From CAYTSA01 sp964440345 (GTDB lineage Bacteria > Desulfobacterota > Desulfovibrionia > Desulfovibrionales > Desulfovibrionaceae), in assembly GCA_964440345.1 (NCBI GenBank), contig CAYTSA010000003.1, positions 36,303 to 100,302 of the forward strand: DNA of 64,000 nucleotides. Direction: 5' to 3'. Position 1 is the stretch's first letter. The number at the start of each line of letters is the position of its first letter. The position numbers were made by a program, and so were the translations under genes. Shown one piece after another: positions 44,835 through 53,457 of the stretch. The notes under the pieces were generated by a model. It was given only the letters and a program-made list of their open reading frames with translations. It searched no databases and was not told the DNA's origin.

Positions 44835-45051
44835 ATGGCTGCAAGGAAGCGGAACGAACATGCCGCGTCTTGAAAAATTCGTGACGGCGGTACAAGTACG
44901 CGCATTGTCCATCCCCTCGCTACGCCTTCGGCTTGGCCCCAAGCATTGCCCGCCTTTATCCGCGATACCTACAGCGATGCCTACAGCCTTGCCCCGGCCT
45001 GCGTCCGGTGCTATTTTTGCCGCCACCACACACCACGGAGGGCTCCCCGAA

Positions 45052-45477
45052 ATGACTGACAATCTGGACGCTTTCATCAATGAAATGCAGCAGGACATAG
45101 ACGACGAGGTGCGCAAGTACTACGGCGAAGATTTCTACCAGCGCTGGCGCAACCCGCCAAACTTCGGCGAGTTGGAGAACGCAGCCGTGGGCGAACAGAC
45201 CGGCTCCTGCGGCGACACCATGCGCATTTTTCTGCGTTTTGCCGACGGCAGGGTGAGCGAATCCCGATTCTGGACTGACGGCTGCGCCTCCAGCACGGTC
45301 AGCGCCTCCTTGGCTGCAGAAATGGCTCTGGGCAAAACCGAAGAAGAGTTGATGGAAGTCACCGGCGAGTCAGTGCTTCAGGCAGTGGGCAGATTGCCCG
45401 ACGACGACGCTCACTGCGCCTTTCTGGCGGCCAACGCGCTGCACGCCGCCCTGGAAGAGCACCGCAGCAGCAAATAA
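45052..45477 (+). CDS. NifU/IscU-type Fe-S cluster scaffold
   Basis: A 141-residue protein matching the N-terminal scaffold domain of NifU and IscU. The three cluster cysteines appear in GSCGDTMRIFLRF, DGCASSTVSASLAAEMA and DAHCAFLAANAL. NifU's central [2Fe-2S] and C-terminal Nfu domains are absent. GGAGGG precedes the ATG. It is not in the nif operon but diverges from it, with a 160-bp gap after the cysteine-rich gene. It may supply clusters to nitrogenase or serve general assembly; no nifS or iscS is in the window. Confidence 0.85.
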   Translation: MTDNLDAFINEMQQDIDDEVRKYYGEDFYQRWRNPPNFGELENAAVGEQTGSCGDTMRIFLRFADGRVSESRFWTDGCASSTVSASLAAEMALGKTEEELMEVTGESVLQAVGRLPDDDAHCAFLAANALHAALEEHRSSK

Positions 45478-45595
45478 GCAGAGCCCTGGGAGCATCTGAC
45501 GCTCTGGGGCAGAAAAGGGCGCGCTTGCGCACCATTATATGCGGCCATCTGCGGTAATTTTTGGGGCTGGAGCGAGTACTCTCATCGTCTCCCCC

Positions 45596-45650
45596 CCGCT
45601 TCGCTGCGCTCGCGGCCGCCGTTGGCTTCGCGTTGCTTACCTATACTCCC
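45596..45650 (-). repeat. Family-C GC-rich repeat
   Basis: On the minus strand the segment reads GGTAAGCAACGCGAAGCC, then AACGGCGGC and GCGAGCGCAGCGA, close to the segment after gadB. Lies between the NifU-like gene and a small convergent gene. A REP-like element or a degenerate terminator is possible. Confidence 0.45.
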
Positions 45651-45878
45651 CTACTCGGCGATCTGCACCCAGCGATCCACGTTCAACTCTATCTCAAAGC
45701 GTTTCTTGCAATCGCGTATCTCTTTTTCCAAAGAAAACAGCATCTTTTCCACGTCTTCAGGGCTGTAGTCGTAGTTGGCGCGGTTGCACAGATCGCCCAC
45801 GCTATGAATGGCTTTTAGCGCTTCGTTAACCCTTTTGTTGGCCAGGCGGACGAATTTTTCCCGTTTGGCGGTGCTCAT
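45651..45878 (-). CDS. Small helical protein of unknown function
   Basis: A 75-residue, charged, probably all-helical protein (KREKFVRLANKRVNEALKAI, then EDVEKMLFSLEKEIRDC). No family recognised. AGGAGA lies 7 bp before the ATG, which supports a real gene. It ends the liv gene group on the same strand, 25 bp after livF, so it may be cotranscribed. Confidence 0.6.
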   Translation of the reverse strand: MSTAKREKFVRLANKRVNEALKAIHSVGDLCNRANYDYSPEDVEKMLFSLEKEIRDCKKRFEIELNVDRWVQIAE

Positions 45879-45903
45879 GATATCTTCTCCTGTCCTTGTG
45901 GCG

Positions 45904-46680
45904 TTAAATGGCCAGGTATTCGTCGCGCAGTTCTTCGTTTTCCAGCACATCCTGAGCCGATCCTTGAAAAACCACCTCGCCCATATCCAGAATGATGGCC
46001 GAGTCCGCCAGCTGCAGCGCGGCCATGGCGTTCTGCTCTACGATAATGGTGGTGATGCCTATCTCCTTGATGCGGTTTACGATGGATTCTATCTCCTGGA
46101 CAATTTTTGGCGCCAGTCCCTCGTAAGGTTCGTCCAACAGCAACAGCTTCAGGTCCCGGGCCACAGCCCGGGCCACAGCCAGCATCTGTTGCTCTCCGCC
46201 GGAAAGAGTTGCCGCGTCCTGCTTGCGGCGTTCGGCCAGGCGGGGGAAAGACTCGTAGATGCGCTCCAGGGGCCAGCCTATGGGCTTGGCCACTTGGGCG
46301 ATGATCAGGTTCTCCTCCACGGTGATGCCCGGTATGATGCGCCGATCCTCGGGGACCAGCTGCACGCCGTACCGCGCCGCCTTGTAGGGCTGCATCTTGT
46401 GCAGGGGCTCGCCATTCAACCAAATTTCGCCTTGTGTGATGTGCGGCTCCCGAGCTCGGGCGATGGTCCGCAGTGTGGAGGTTTTGCCTGCGCCGTTGCG
46501 GCCCAGTAAAGCCATGACCTCGCTTTCGCGCACGTCAAAGGAGACGCCTTGGACGATATAGCTTTCACCGTAATAGGCGTGCACATCACGACAGGAGAAG
46601 AAGCTGTCCTGCCCGCCTGATGCTTGCGCGGCTTGCGCGGCTTGCGTGGTTGCCGTCCGTTCTGCGGTTGCTGTGCTCAT
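45904..46680 (-). CDS. livF: Branched-chain amino-acid-type ABC transporter ATPase LivF
   Basis: A 258-residue ATPase subunit. Walker A is GRNGAGKTSTL near residue 60, the signature is LSGGEQQML near residue 155 and Walker B LLLLDEPYEGLAP follows. The N-terminus carries an extra, low-complexity Ala/Gln-rich 25 residues. Its start overlaps the livG stop by 4 bp. It completes the HMGF cassette with livK. Confidence 0.92.
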   Translation of the reverse strand: MSTATAERTATTQAAQAAQASGGQDSFFSCRDVHAYYGESYIVQGVSFDVRESEVMALLGRNGAGKTSTLRTIARAREPHITQGEIWLNGEPLHKMQPYKAARYGVQLVPEDRRIIPGITVEENLIIAQVAKPIGWPLERIYESFPRLAERRKQDAATLSGGEQQMLAVARAVARDLKLLLLDEPYEGLAPKIVQEIESIVNRIKEIGITTIIVEQNAMAALQLADSAIILDMGEVVFQGSAQDVLENEELRDEYLAI

Positions 46681-47555
46681 TCGTAGTGACCTCCTCCCAG
46701 GTAGGCTTCCTTGACCTTCGGGCTCTGACGGACCTCTTCCGGCCTTCCGGAGGCAATGATGTGGCCCTGGGCCAGCACGCTAATCTCCTGAGCCAGGCTA
46801 AAGACCACGTGCATGTCGTGCTCAATGACCACCATGGACATGCCGGTCTGGTGTATGTCCTTGAGCAGGTCGATGGTCCGGTTGGTGTCGTGGCGGGACA
46901 TGCCGGCAGTGGGCTCGTCCAGCAGGAGCAGCCGGGGGTGCGCCGCCAGACAGGCAGCCAGTTCCAGCCGCCGCTTGTCCCCACGGGAGAGGTGCTCGGC
47001 CTGGGAATGCATCAGATTGCCAAGCCCCAGCCGGCGAAGAAATATGGCTGCTTCTTCCATTATGTCGTGTTCCTGGTCCAGGGCCTCCCAGGCTTTGAAC
47101 GAAAAATGCCCGTCCCGCTTGGCCAAGCCAGAAATGGCTACATTGTGCAACAACGTCATGGCCGGGAATATCTGCGGCGTCTGGAACACCCGGGCTATGC
47201 CCATCTGGATGATCTCGTGGGGGTTGCGTATCCGCAGCCGGGAGCTGTCGTAGGGATTGTCGCCTATGATGGGCCGGCCAGCGTAAAAGACTGTTCCGCT
47301 GTCTGACTCGATAAGCCCTATAAGCGCATTGAGCAGCGTGGACTTGCCTGCGCCATTAGGGCCTATAATGGCGTGGATGGTCCCTTCCATGACTTGCAGG
47401 TTCACGTCCCGCAAGGCTTGCAAGCCGCCGAAGCTCTTGTTCACGCCGCGCACTTCCAGCAAACACTCTTCCGGCGGCGCTTTGTCCGACAGATGCACCA
47501 TTTGCGCATAAATTGGCGCTTGAGGCTGGGCTGGTGTTGTCTGTGCCTGTTCCAT
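46677..47555 (-). CDS. livG: Branched-chain amino-acid-type ABC transporter ATPase LivG
   Basis: A 292-residue ATPase subunit with Walker A GPNGAGKSTLLNAL near residue 70, signature LSRGDKRRLELA near residue 195 and Walker B LLLLDEPTAGM. The long N-terminal segment before the domain (about 25 residues) is unusual but starts cleanly. It follows livM by 3 bp. Confidence 0.93.
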   Translation of the reverse strand: MEQAQTTPAQPQAPIYAQMVHLSDKAPPEECLLEVRGVNKSFGGLQALRDVNLQVMEGTIHAIIGPNGAGKSTLLNALIGLIESDSGTVFYAGRPIIGDNPYDSSRLRIRNPHEIIQMGIARVFQTPQIFPAMTLLHNVAISGLAKRDGHFSFKAWEALDQEHDIMEEAAIFLRRLGLGNLMHSQAEHLSRGDKRRLELAACLAAHPRLLLLDEPTAGMSRHDTNRTIDLLKDIHQTGMSMVVIEHDMHVVFSLAQEISVLAQGHIIASGRPEEVRQSPKVKEAYLGGGHYE

Positions 47556-47558
47556 TGC

Positions 47559-48620
47559 CTACTCCTTGCCTTGTGCAAAGGCGGCGTGGCGCTCTTCGCG
47601 TTCTATCTCAATGGAGCCAGGGGCGTCCGGCACGTTGCCGCGCCGGCTGACCGGGTGTCCCATGCGCTTTCTGATGCGGCGATACAAGTCCACAAAGCCG
47701 CCGGGCAGAAAAATAACCACCAATACGAAAATAACGCCGAGGACCAGCTTCCACTGCGCGCCCAGATAGCCCTGGACCACGTTCTCAAAATAGAGCATAA
47801 AGCCCGCGCCCAGCATGGGCCCCAGCAGCGTATTCACCCCGCCGAGAACGGACATGATGACCACCTCGCCAGACGTGGACCAGTGCAGAAACTTGGTGGC
47901 CACGTAAGGTTCGTACACCACCATGAGCGAGCCAGCCACGCCGGCGTACATGGCGCTGATGACGTAGGCAACGATCTTGTACAGCCTGACGTTCACCCCG
48001 GTGTATTCCAGGCGCATCTGGTTTTCCTTTATGCCTTGCAGCACCAGGCCCAGGGGCGAGCGCTTGATCTGCCGGGCCAGTCCAAAGCCAACGATGAGCA
48101 CAATGGCGCACAGGTAAAAGACCGGCAATCCATCCATGTGCACGCCCAGCAGGCTGGGCTTGGTGTTCATAGTCAGGCCGTTGTCCCCGCCGGTCCAGTC
48201 TGCAAAAATGGACAGCCCGGCGGCGTGCAGCATTTCCGCAAAGGCCAGCGACAGAATGGAAAAATAGATGCCCGAACGCCGCAGGATGAGGAAGCCCAGT
48301 AAAAAGCCCAATACCAGCGTGGCCAGGATGGAGGCCAGCATGGCCGGGATGACGTCCGGCGAAACGTGCTTGAGCATCAGCCCGGTTACGTAAGCCGAGG
48401 TCCCGAAAAACGCAGCGTGGCCAAAGGACAGGTACGCCGTAAATCCCAGCAGGATGTCAAATCCCAGGGCAAAGAGCGCCCAGATGGCCACCTTGGTCGC
48501 CAGACCTTCGTAGCCGCCGATGAGCGTTATCCACTGCGGCAGCGTGAGCACTATGACTCCGAAAACGCCTAGATACAAGGCTTCCCGGCCAAAGGATATT
48601 TTCTTGGGTGCAGCTTCCAT
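47559..48620 (-). CDS. livM: Branched-chain amino-acid-type ABC transporter permease LivM
   Basis: A 353-residue inner-membrane permease of the LivM family with about nine hydrophobic segments. The LivM motif GYLS-like region GFTAYLSFGHAAFFGTSAYV near residue 60 and GGVNTLLGPMLGAGFMLYFE near the C-terminus are characteristic. Its ATG overlaps the livH stop by one base. Confidence 0.92.
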   Translation of the reverse strand: MEAAPKKISFGREALYLGVFGVIVLTLPQWITLIGGYEGLATKVAIWALFALGFDILLGFTAYLSFGHAAFFGTSAYVTGLMLKHVSPDVIPAMLASILATLVLGFLLGFLILRRSGIYFSILSLAFAEMLHAAGLSIFADWTGGDNGLTMNTKPSLLGVHMDGLPVFYLCAIVLIVGFGLARQIKRSPLGLVLQGIKENQMRLEYTGVNVRLYKIVAYVISAMYAGVAGSLMVVYEPYVATKFLHWSTSGEVVIMSVLGGVNTLLGPMLGAGFMLYFENVVQGYLGAQWKLVLGVIFVLVVIFLPGGFVDLYRRIRKRMGHPVSRRGNVPDAPGSIEIEREERHAAFAQGKE

Positions 48621-49522
48621 TATTCAAATACCCCCTTCTTGCCCAGAAGTCCGCGCGGCCGCACCAACAGCACCACCACGGCCACCAGATAAATGATAAT
48701 CTGTTGAATGGCCGAGTACTGCGCTGAAAAACTGAGAGCCATGCCCAAAATAAGCGCAGAGATGAGCGCCCCTTCCAGCGAACCCATGCCCCCAATAACC
48801 ACCACCAGAAACGAGGGCACCAGCAGGTGCATGCCCACTTCCGGGCTGACCTGGGTGATGGGCCCGCCGAAAACGCCCCCTACGCCCGCGATGAGCGCGC
48901 CCAAGCCAAAAACAATGGCAAACCGCTGGCTGATGTTCACGCCCAGAAACCGGAGCATGCCCGCATCGCGCATGCCTGCCCGGATAACCAGACCAAACCG
49001 GGTGAACTGCAACAGCATGAACAAGGCGGCGATGACGATAAGCGAAACGAGAATGAGTATTAAACGCCACTTTGGAAACACCACGAACCCATCCAGAAAC
49101 GGCAGAAACTCATGCAGTTTTACGATGCCGCTGCCCCACTTGGGAGCTGGATAGGGAATATTGTTGGCGCCGAACATCCACTTGAGCCCCTCTTCAATAA
49201 CAATGGCCAGACCAAAGGTGACCAGAATCTGGTCCGTGTGCGGCCTGTTGTAAAAATATTGGATAAGCCCCCGCTCCATGGCCCAACCCACCAAAAAAAG
49301 CACCGCCGGCACAATGAAGATGGCCGGGATGAAACCCACGTTGGCGGAAACGAACACGGCGCAATAGGCGGCAATGACATACAAGGCCCCGTGGGCGAAA
49401 TTGACCACGCCCAGAGTGCCGAAAATGAGCGTCAGACCGAGGGCGATGAGCGCATAGATGGCCCCCAGCTGCAGCCCGGTGAGCGCCTGCAGAGTTAACG
49501 CGTTGATAAGGCTTCCGGACAT
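48620..49522 (-). CDS. livH: Branched-chain amino-acid-type ABC transporter permease LivH
   Basis: A 300-residue inner-membrane permease. GLQLGAIYALIALGLTLIFG and GVVNFAHGALYVIAAYCAVF are the typical LivH start; GGMGSLEGALISALILGM near residue 240 is the permease loop. The ATG 7 bp after AGGGAG gives a family-length protein. Confidence 0.92.
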   Translation of the reverse strand: MSGSLINALTLQALTGLQLGAIYALIALGLTLIFGTLGVVNFAHGALYVIAAYCAVFVSANVGFIPAIFIVPAVLFLVGWAMERGLIQYFYNRPHTDQILVTFGLAIVIEEGLKWMFGANNIPYPAPKWGSGIVKLHEFLPFLDGFVVFPKWRLILILVSLIVIAALFMLLQFTRFGLVIRAGMRDAGMLRFLGVNISQRFAIVFGLGALIAGVGGVFGGPITQVSPEVGMHLLVPSFLVVVIGGMGSLEGALISALILGMALSFSAQYSAIQQIIIYLVAVVVLLVRPRGLLGKKGVFE

Positions 49523-49562
49523 TGCGCGGCTCCCTGTAGTTGACGTTTGCGGCGTTTTGCAA

Positions 49563-49598
49563 AGGGCGCGCACGCAGTTTCGCAGTGCGCCGCGCCCT
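49563..49598 (-). terminator. Hairpin between livK and livH
   Basis: AGGGCGCG and CGCGCCCT form a perfect 8-bp stem, extended by an imperfect inner stem. Position suggests it stabilises the livK message or attenuates transcription into livH, giving more binding protein than permease. Confidence 0.5.
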
Positions 49599-49639
49599 CC
49601 AGGTTAACAATCAGACCTTTTTCGAGCCGCCTAACCGGA

Positions 49640-51013
49640 CTACGCCGGCTCGTAGGGGCCCAAATCGCCGGGGAAGGTTCCCACAGGGTAGGTCACATCC
49701 TCCCGCTTGACTTGCTGCACAATATTCAACAAGTCGTATGTGCCAGACTGGGCGCTTTTGCCCTTGCCTTGCACCACCAGAATATCCTTGAAGCACTGGT
49801 GGTCTTCGCCGCGGTAGAACGCTTCGCCTGGGCCAATGCCGGTGAGGGCGTGGCCTTCTATGGCTTTGATGACTTCAGGCGGGTAAAAGGTCCCGGCCCG
49901 CTCGCAGGCGTCAGCGTAGACCAGGGTCTGCACGTAGCAGGTCTGGGCGGCCTGAGAGGGCGGAAAACTGTACTTTTCGGTAAAAGGCTTCACAAAAGCC
50001 TGGGAACCGGCGTCTTGCAGGGTCCAGTTCCAGTTGGTAGAGCCGAACACGCCGTCGATGTTGTCCGGGCCGGCGCCCTGGGCCATCAGCCGGCTGTACA
50101 ACGGGACGACGATCTGCATGTCCTTGCCGTTTTTCTGCATGTCGCGCATGCCGAACTGCACAGCCTGGGTCAGTGAGTTGACCATGTCCTTGCCGTAGTG
50201 GTTCAACACCAGCACGTCCGCGTCAGAGTTAAGCACCGCAGTGAGAAACTGGGAGTAGTCCGTGTTGCCCAGCGGGGTCATAATGTTGTTGACAGTGGTC
50301 CAGCCCTGCTTTTCAGTGAATTCTTTGATGGATTGATACTGCGTGTGGCCCCAGGTATAGTCCGCAGTCAGGTGGTACGCCCGGCGGTCTTTGCCGTATT
50401 CCTTGGCCAACACCGGCCCAAGAGCCATGCCGGACATGTAGGCGTTGAAAAAATGGCGGAAGCCGTAGCGCCGGCGGTCCTTGCCTGTGGTGTCGTTGGA
50501 ATGCGTGAGCCCGCACATGAAGACAATGCCCATCTCCTGAGCCAAATACTGCTGGGCGATGGCTGTGGCGCTGGAGGAGCCGCCACCGAACATGATGACC
50601 TTGTCCCGCTCGATCATACGGCGGGCGCTGGTGCGGGCAGCGTCCGGGTTGGTCTGGGTGTCGCCTTCCACATACTCGACTTTTTTGCCCAGCACGCCGT
50701 TGCCTTTCAGGTTCAGGGGCTTCATGGTTTCCAGCATGCCGCCGCCGTTGTTCAAATGCTCAACAGCCAGCTTGTAGGCCCGCAGCTCGTCGGCGCCTTC
50801 GTCAGCGTAAGAGCCGGTCTGCGGCACATTGAAGCCGAAAACTACAGAGCTTCCCTTGACCGGATAGTTGCCAATGGCTTTTTCAGCCCAGGCGTTGCGG
50901 ACAAAGAAAGCGGGACCCATGGCCGCTGCAGCAGCGGTGACCGCTCCTGCCTTCAGAATGTTGCGGCGGGTCAGCTTAGGTTGCTCTGGTTTGTTCCGTC
51001 GTTCCTTGGTCAT
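49640..51013 (-). CDS. livK: Branched-chain amino-acid-type ABC transporter substrate-binding protein
   Basis: A 457-residue periplasmic binding protein of the LivK family (type I fold). It starts with a twin-arginine signal (LTRRNILKAGAVTAAAAA), so it may be exported folded, which is less common for this family. Binding-protein blocks such as GFNVPQTGSYADEGADELRA and IMFGGGSSSATAI are clear. The ligand may be an amino acid, an amide or a urea-like compound; the sequence does not decide. First gene of the liv cluster. Confidence 0.9.
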   Translation of the reverse strand: MTKERRNKPEQPKLTRRNILKAGAVTAAAAAMGPAFFVRNAWAEKAIGNYPVKGSSVVFGFNVPQTGSYADEGADELRAYKLAVEHLNNGGGMLETMKPLNLKGNGVLGKKVEYVEGDTQTNPDAARTSARRMIERDKVIMFGGGSSSATAIAQQYLAQEMGIVFMCGLTHSNDTTGKDRRRYGFRHFFNAYMSGMALGPVLAKEYGKDRRAYHLTADYTWGHTQYQSIKEFTEKQGWTTVNNIMTPLGNTDYSQFLTAVLNSDADVLVLNHYGKDMVNSLTQAVQFGMRDMQKNGKDMQIVVPLYSRLMAQGAGPDNIDGVFGSTNWNWTLQDAGSQAFVKPFTEKYSFPPSQAAQTCYVQTLVYADACERAGTFYPPEVIKAIEGHALTGIGPGEAFYRGEDHQCFKDILVVQGKGKSAQSGTYDLLNIVQQVKREDVTYPVGTFPGDLGPYEPA

Positions 51014-51333
51014 GATCTGCTCCTTCTGTGAAAAATGCTCGGGCGTCGTGTAGCGACTTTGCCAATACTACTCTCATACACGAGCGCAATGGATACAGTG
51101 AGCGCTTTTCGATGAATGGCTGTCTTGGAGAGGTCACCGTTTTCCCATGCAAGTAATCTGTTTTTGGCATGCGCCGCTCAACCGTTCACCGGATGCACGG
51201 CGCCGTTTATGGTAAATAGCCGCTCTTTCCACACTCGAATACTCCGAAAATGGCTCTTTCTATTTTTTCCTTTCTCGGATGGAGCGTTTGCGCTATGAAA
51301 AACCATACACAAATACATACACGAGGCACGAAC

Positions 51334-52086
51334 ATGACCGAAACAGAACTAAATAATTTTTTCTACAGCATATTCAACAGTTTGCCCAGGTGTGGCCCGG
51401 GCAGCGACGCCAGCACCCTGCGGGCGCTGCAGCCCCTGAAAGGTCTGAGACCGGAGCCGCGCGCACTGGACCTGGGGTGCGGGCCGGGCATGCAGACCCT
51501 GGCCCTGGCCAGGGCTTTGCAGGACGCGCGCATCACCGCCGTGGACAACCACCAGCCCTTTCTGGAAGAGTTGATGCGCCGGGCCTGCGCTGTGAACCTG
51601 CACGCATGCATCATCCCTGTTCTCAAGGACATGCACGCGCTCAGCTTTCCTGCGGAGAGCTTTGACCTGATCTGGAGCGAAGGCGCGGCTTACATTGTCG
51701 GCTTTGACACAGCGTTGCAGAATTGGCGAGAAATGCTGCGGCCCGGGGGCTTCATGGCGCTCTCAGAGCTTTGCTGGCTTGCCGAAGAGCCGGCAGCCGA
51801 AGCCCGTGAGTTTTTCAGCGCCGAATACCCGGCCATGCGGACACACGCGGCAAATATGGACGCCGTGGCCTCCGCGGGCTATGACTTGCTGGATTCTTTC
51901 ACGTTGCCTGCCGAAGCTTGGTTTACCCACTACTACGCCCCGCTGGAAGAACGCATCGCCGCCCTGCGCCAGGGCCAGGAAGACCCAGACGCCCTGGCCG
52001 TGCTGGACGGACTGCAGCAGGAGATAGACGTCCGCAGAGCCCATGGCGGCGACTACGGCTATGTGTTCTACGTAATGCGGGGCTAG
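51334..52086 (+). CDS. SAM-dependent class I methyltransferase
   Basis: A 250-residue methyltransferase. Motif I is ALDLGCGPGMQTLALARAL near residue 48, motif post-I gives TAVDNHQPFLEELM, and motif III corresponds to LIWSEGAAYIVGFDTAL with LRPGGFMALSELCW. This resembles the UbiE/COQ5 and small-molecule groups. GAGG is 7 bp before this ATG; a second ATG 13 codons upstream has GGAG and is possible. Substrate unknown. The 320-bp divergent gap before it, shared with livK, shows nothing else clear. Confidence 0.85.
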   Translation: MTETELNNFFYSIFNSLPRCGPGSDASTLRALQPLKGLRPEPRALDLGCGPGMQTLALARALQDARITAVDNHQPFLEELMRRACAVNLHACIIPVLKDMHALSFPAESFDLIWSEGAAYIVGFDTALQNWREMLRPGGFMALSELCWLAEEPAAEAREFFSAEYPAMRTHAANMDAVASAGYDLLDSFTLPAEAWFTHYYAPLEERIAALRQGQEDPDALAVLDGLQQEIDVRRAHGGDYGYVFYVMRG

Positions 52087-52203
52087 ATCGGCCACTTTCA
52101 TCTGTCATTGACACCAAGGAATTCATGGAATTCATTGCTTGAAGGTCCGCCCGGCTGCTGCTACCTTTCCGGCCCAGTACAAACCTCACAGGGAGACCGC
52201 CGC

Positions 52204-53415
52204 ATGGACACAAACACCCCCAGCCTGCGGGCTGATCTGGAATTCATCCCCATTCAAGAAGGCGAGCGCAAGCTCATCGCCGTGCGCGACCACCTGGGCC
52301 TGGTCCCGGAAGGCACGGCAATTCCAGCCGAGGGATTCGGCCTGGTCGCCATGCTGGACGGCCAGAAGACCCGGGAAAAACTCCTCGAAGAGCTGCACGA
52401 ATATTCCGGGGACACGAGATTCTCCATGAAGCAACTCTTGGACATCATCGATCAGTTGGACAGCGTCTACCTGCTGCACAGCGAACGCTTTGCCCAGGCC
52501 TGGCAAGCAATTGTCCAAGAATTCTCCGCCTCGGACCTGCGGCCGGCGTCGCTCAGCGGCCGGGCCTACCCGGAACACCCCGAGGAGCTGGAGCCTTTCA
52601 TTGACGAAGTCATGGCCAAAGCGCCTGCCGGCGCCCCCTTTGGCAAAGCTGCGGCCCTAGTGGCGCCGCACATAGACCCGGCCCTGGCCGGACCGGCCTA
52701 CGCTGCGGCCTATGTCAACCTGGCCGGCGCAGCGCCCGCGCGCGTAGTGGTGCTTGGTGTAGGCCACTCCATGCCCCAAGGCCTGTTCTGCACCACCACC
52801 AAGGCCTTTGAAACCCCGCTTGGCGTGGTCCAAAACGATGAATTCGCCTCCCTGGCCCTGTCCCGAGCAGGCGCCGGCGCCATGGCCGTGAACGATTTCG
52901 CCCACCGGTCAGAGCACTCCATCGAGTTCCAGCTGCTCTTTCTGCAGCGGCTGCTGGGGTCGGCAAACTTTACCGTGGTTCCGGTGCTGTGCGGCTCGCC
53001 CTCGCTGAACCTGCCAGCCTATACGCGACAGGCTTTTCTGGACAAGGCCGGCGGCTTTCTGGAAGCGCTGGAGGAAATGCTGGAGGACGAGGAGACGTTG
53101 CTGCTGGCCGGTGTTGACCTGAGCCACGTGGGGCCAAAATTCGGCCACCAGCAGCGCGCCGTAGACATGGAAGAGGAAACCCGCGCCCACGACCAGGCCC
53201 TGCTGGAAGCCCTGGCCGCCAGAGACGCTGGCGCGTTCTGGGCCGAATCCGCCCGGGTAGAGGACATGTACAACGTCTGCGGTTTTTCGGCCCTGGCCAC
53301 GCTGCTGGAAGTGCTGCCCGTGGGCCCGGCCAAGGTGCTGGACTACCAGTTCTGGCGCGAGGAGCCCACGAACTCTGCCGTCAGCTACGCTACGGCGGTG
53401 TTTGCCAGGGAATAA
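52204..53415 (+). CDS. AmmeMemoRadiSam system protein B (Memo family)
   Basis: A 403-residue protein. Residues 1-110 are an extra N-terminal domain, and the rest is the Memo fold. Metal-site segments are ALVAPHIDPALAG near residue 155, LGVGHSMPQG near residue 182, HRSEHSIEFQLLFLQRLL near residue 240 and AGVDLSHVGPKFG near residue 300. The family normally occurs with an AMMECR1-domain protein and a radical-SAM protein; neither is next to it here. It could be an iron or copper dioxygenase-like or redox enzyme; its substrate is unknown. Confidence 0.85.
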   Translation: MDTNTPSLRADLEFIPIQEGERKLIAVRDHLGLVPEGTAIPAEGFGLVAMLDGQKTREKLLEELHEYSGDTRFSMKQLLDIIDQLDSVYLLHSERFAQAWQAIVQEFSASDLRPASLSGRAYPEHPEELEPFIDEVMAKAPAGAPFGKAAALVAPHIDPALAGPAYAAAYVNLAGAAPARVVVLGVGHSMPQGLFCTTTKAFETPLGVVQNDEFASLALSRAGAGAMAVNDFAHRSEHSIEFQLLFLQRLLGSANFTVVPVLCGSPSLNLPAYTRQAFLDKAGGFLEALEEMLEDEETLLLAGVDLSHVGPKFGHQQRAVDMEEETRAHDQALLEALAARDAGAFWAESARVEDMYNVCGFSALATLLEVLPVGPAKVLDYQFWREEPTNSAVSYATAVFARE

Positions 53416-53457
53416 GCGGGCCTGCAGAGCAGTGTATATCACAGCAAGGAATTATTC

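Noticed and set aside
44707..45051. Upstream extension of the NifU-like gene
   Set aside because: The frame is open, but the conserved scaffold starts at the ATG behind GGAGGG; the extension has no similarity and overlaps the cysteine-rich gene.
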